The position numbers and the translations under genes are program-made. A stretch of DNA of 5,350 nt, from the NCBI GenBank assembly GCA_002388885.1, contig DGNI01000171.1, positions 6,069 through 11,418 of the forward strand. Direction: 5' to 3'. The DNA comes from Parvularculaceae bacterium UBA4496 (GTDB lineage Bacteria; Pseudomonadota; Alphaproteobacteria; Caulobacterales; Parvularculaceae). The notes below the pieces were generated by a model. That model was not told the DNA's origin. It searched no databases and saw only the letters and a list, made by a program, of their open reading frames with translations. Each line of letters opens with the position of its first letter. Position 1 is the first letter of the stretch. This document shows, piece after piece, positions 4,852 through 5,350 of the stretch.

Positions 4852-5350
4852 ATGCCTTCGTTGCGTAGGGATACAAGCGGAAACGTCGCTCTCCTGACGG
4901 CGCTGTTAAGCCCGTTGCTGTTGGGCTTTGTGGGCGGCGCAGTGGATTTTTATCACTGGTCAAACGAAAAGGCGCGCCTGAAGCAGCTGTCTGACACGCT
5001 CGCGACGCGCGGCGCACGGGAGTTTCTTCTGGCGAACGCCACGGCCGCACAGGTCAAGGCCGTAGTTGAATCTGTAATCGACAGCGGATTTGGCGAGAGC
5101 TACGGGTTTGGGTCTGTCACGCCCAACATTTCAGTTGACGCCGATCGGGGCGAGGTGACTGTCAGCCTCAAATCGCAGCCCTCGCGCGCGCTAATTCTCA
5201 GTCATTTCGAGCCGTTCAAGGATAAGCTTTCGAGCCGATCGACGGCTGTTGCGCTTGGCGGCATGAATGTCTGCGTGATTGCACTCGATGATACCGGCGA
5301 AGGTGCAGTTGCGGCGAATGTAAATTCTCAACTGAAAGCCGAGGAATGTT
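4852..5350 (+). CDS. TadE/TadG-like pilus-assembly family protein (5' part, runs off window)
   Basis: Open from an ATG at 4852, with GAGG 6 bases upstream, to the window edge: 166 complete codons and no stop. The N-terminus has the pattern of the Flp pilus-assembly TadE/G-like domain: a short basic leader (LRRDTSGN), a hydrophobic segment at about 12-31 ending in AVD (30-32), then an amphipathic helix (KARLKQLSDTLATRGAREF) where the family usually has LQ.AaDaAaLAgA. A later MNVCVIALDDTGEGA segment (138-152) resembles the CvLaLdp stretch common in alphaproteobacterial TadG-like proteins. The protein is probably anchored in the inner membrane with most of its mass in the periplasm. In Tad systems such proteins serve as minor pilins or assembly factors; any C-terminal von Willebrand domain would lie outside the window. 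Paralogues also occur away from tad loci, and no other tad gene is visible here, so a pilus role is inferred. Confidence 0.8.
   Translation, partial: MPSLRRDTSGNVALLTALLSPLLLGFVGGAVDFYHWSNEKARLKQLSDTLATRGAREFLLANATAAQVKAVVESVIDSGFGESYGFGSVTPNISVDADRGEVTVSLKSQPSRALILSHFEPFKDKLSSRSTAVALGGMNVCVIALDDTGEGAVAANVNSQLKAEEC

Overview
The window looks like ordinary, gene-dense chromosome from an alphaproteobacterium. The support is moderately high GC (about 60% where I hand-counted a coding segment), the tightly packed order sfsA, map, radC, and the start of a TadG-like pilus-assembly gene. The exact lineage cannot be read from the sequence. I see no mobile element, CRISPR array, tRNA or rRNA.

Layout. 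Bases 1-144 are the 3' end of an unrecognised plus-strand gene. A 59-base gap follows, holding a near-perfect 13-bp hairpin that buries the ribosome binding site of the next gene. That gene (204-1220, plus) encodes an exported isoaspartyl peptidase / plant-type L-asparaginase of the Ntn-hydrolase fold. It converges on, and overlaps by 16 bases, a minus-strand operon running from 4682 down to 1205: sfsA (PD-(D/E)XK-like protein), map (type I methionine aminopeptidase), a 91-residue three-helix membrane protein of unknown function, radC (JAMM-domain protein) and pfkB (6-phosphofructokinase, ribokinase fold). Junctions in this operon are ATGA, ATGA, a 7-base gap, and TAATG, so transcription is almost certainly shared and translation is probably coupled. 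The five products share no pathway; this is a housekeeping operon.

Bases 4683-4851 form a divergent control region. It holds a plausible plus-strand sigma70-type promoter, a weaker overlapping minus-strand promoter, a TTTTAT/ATAAAA repeat cluster on the shared -10 region, a 10-bp hairpin in the putative sfsA leader, and a CtrA-box-like sequence beside the sfsA start. From 4852 to the window end runs the 5' part of a TadE/TadG-like gene, with an N-terminal membrane anchor.

I find no evidence of a large undescribed system. The items most worth a second look are the hairpin over the asparaginase ribosome binding site, the AT-richer orphan membrane gene inside the operon, and the structured divergent promoter region.
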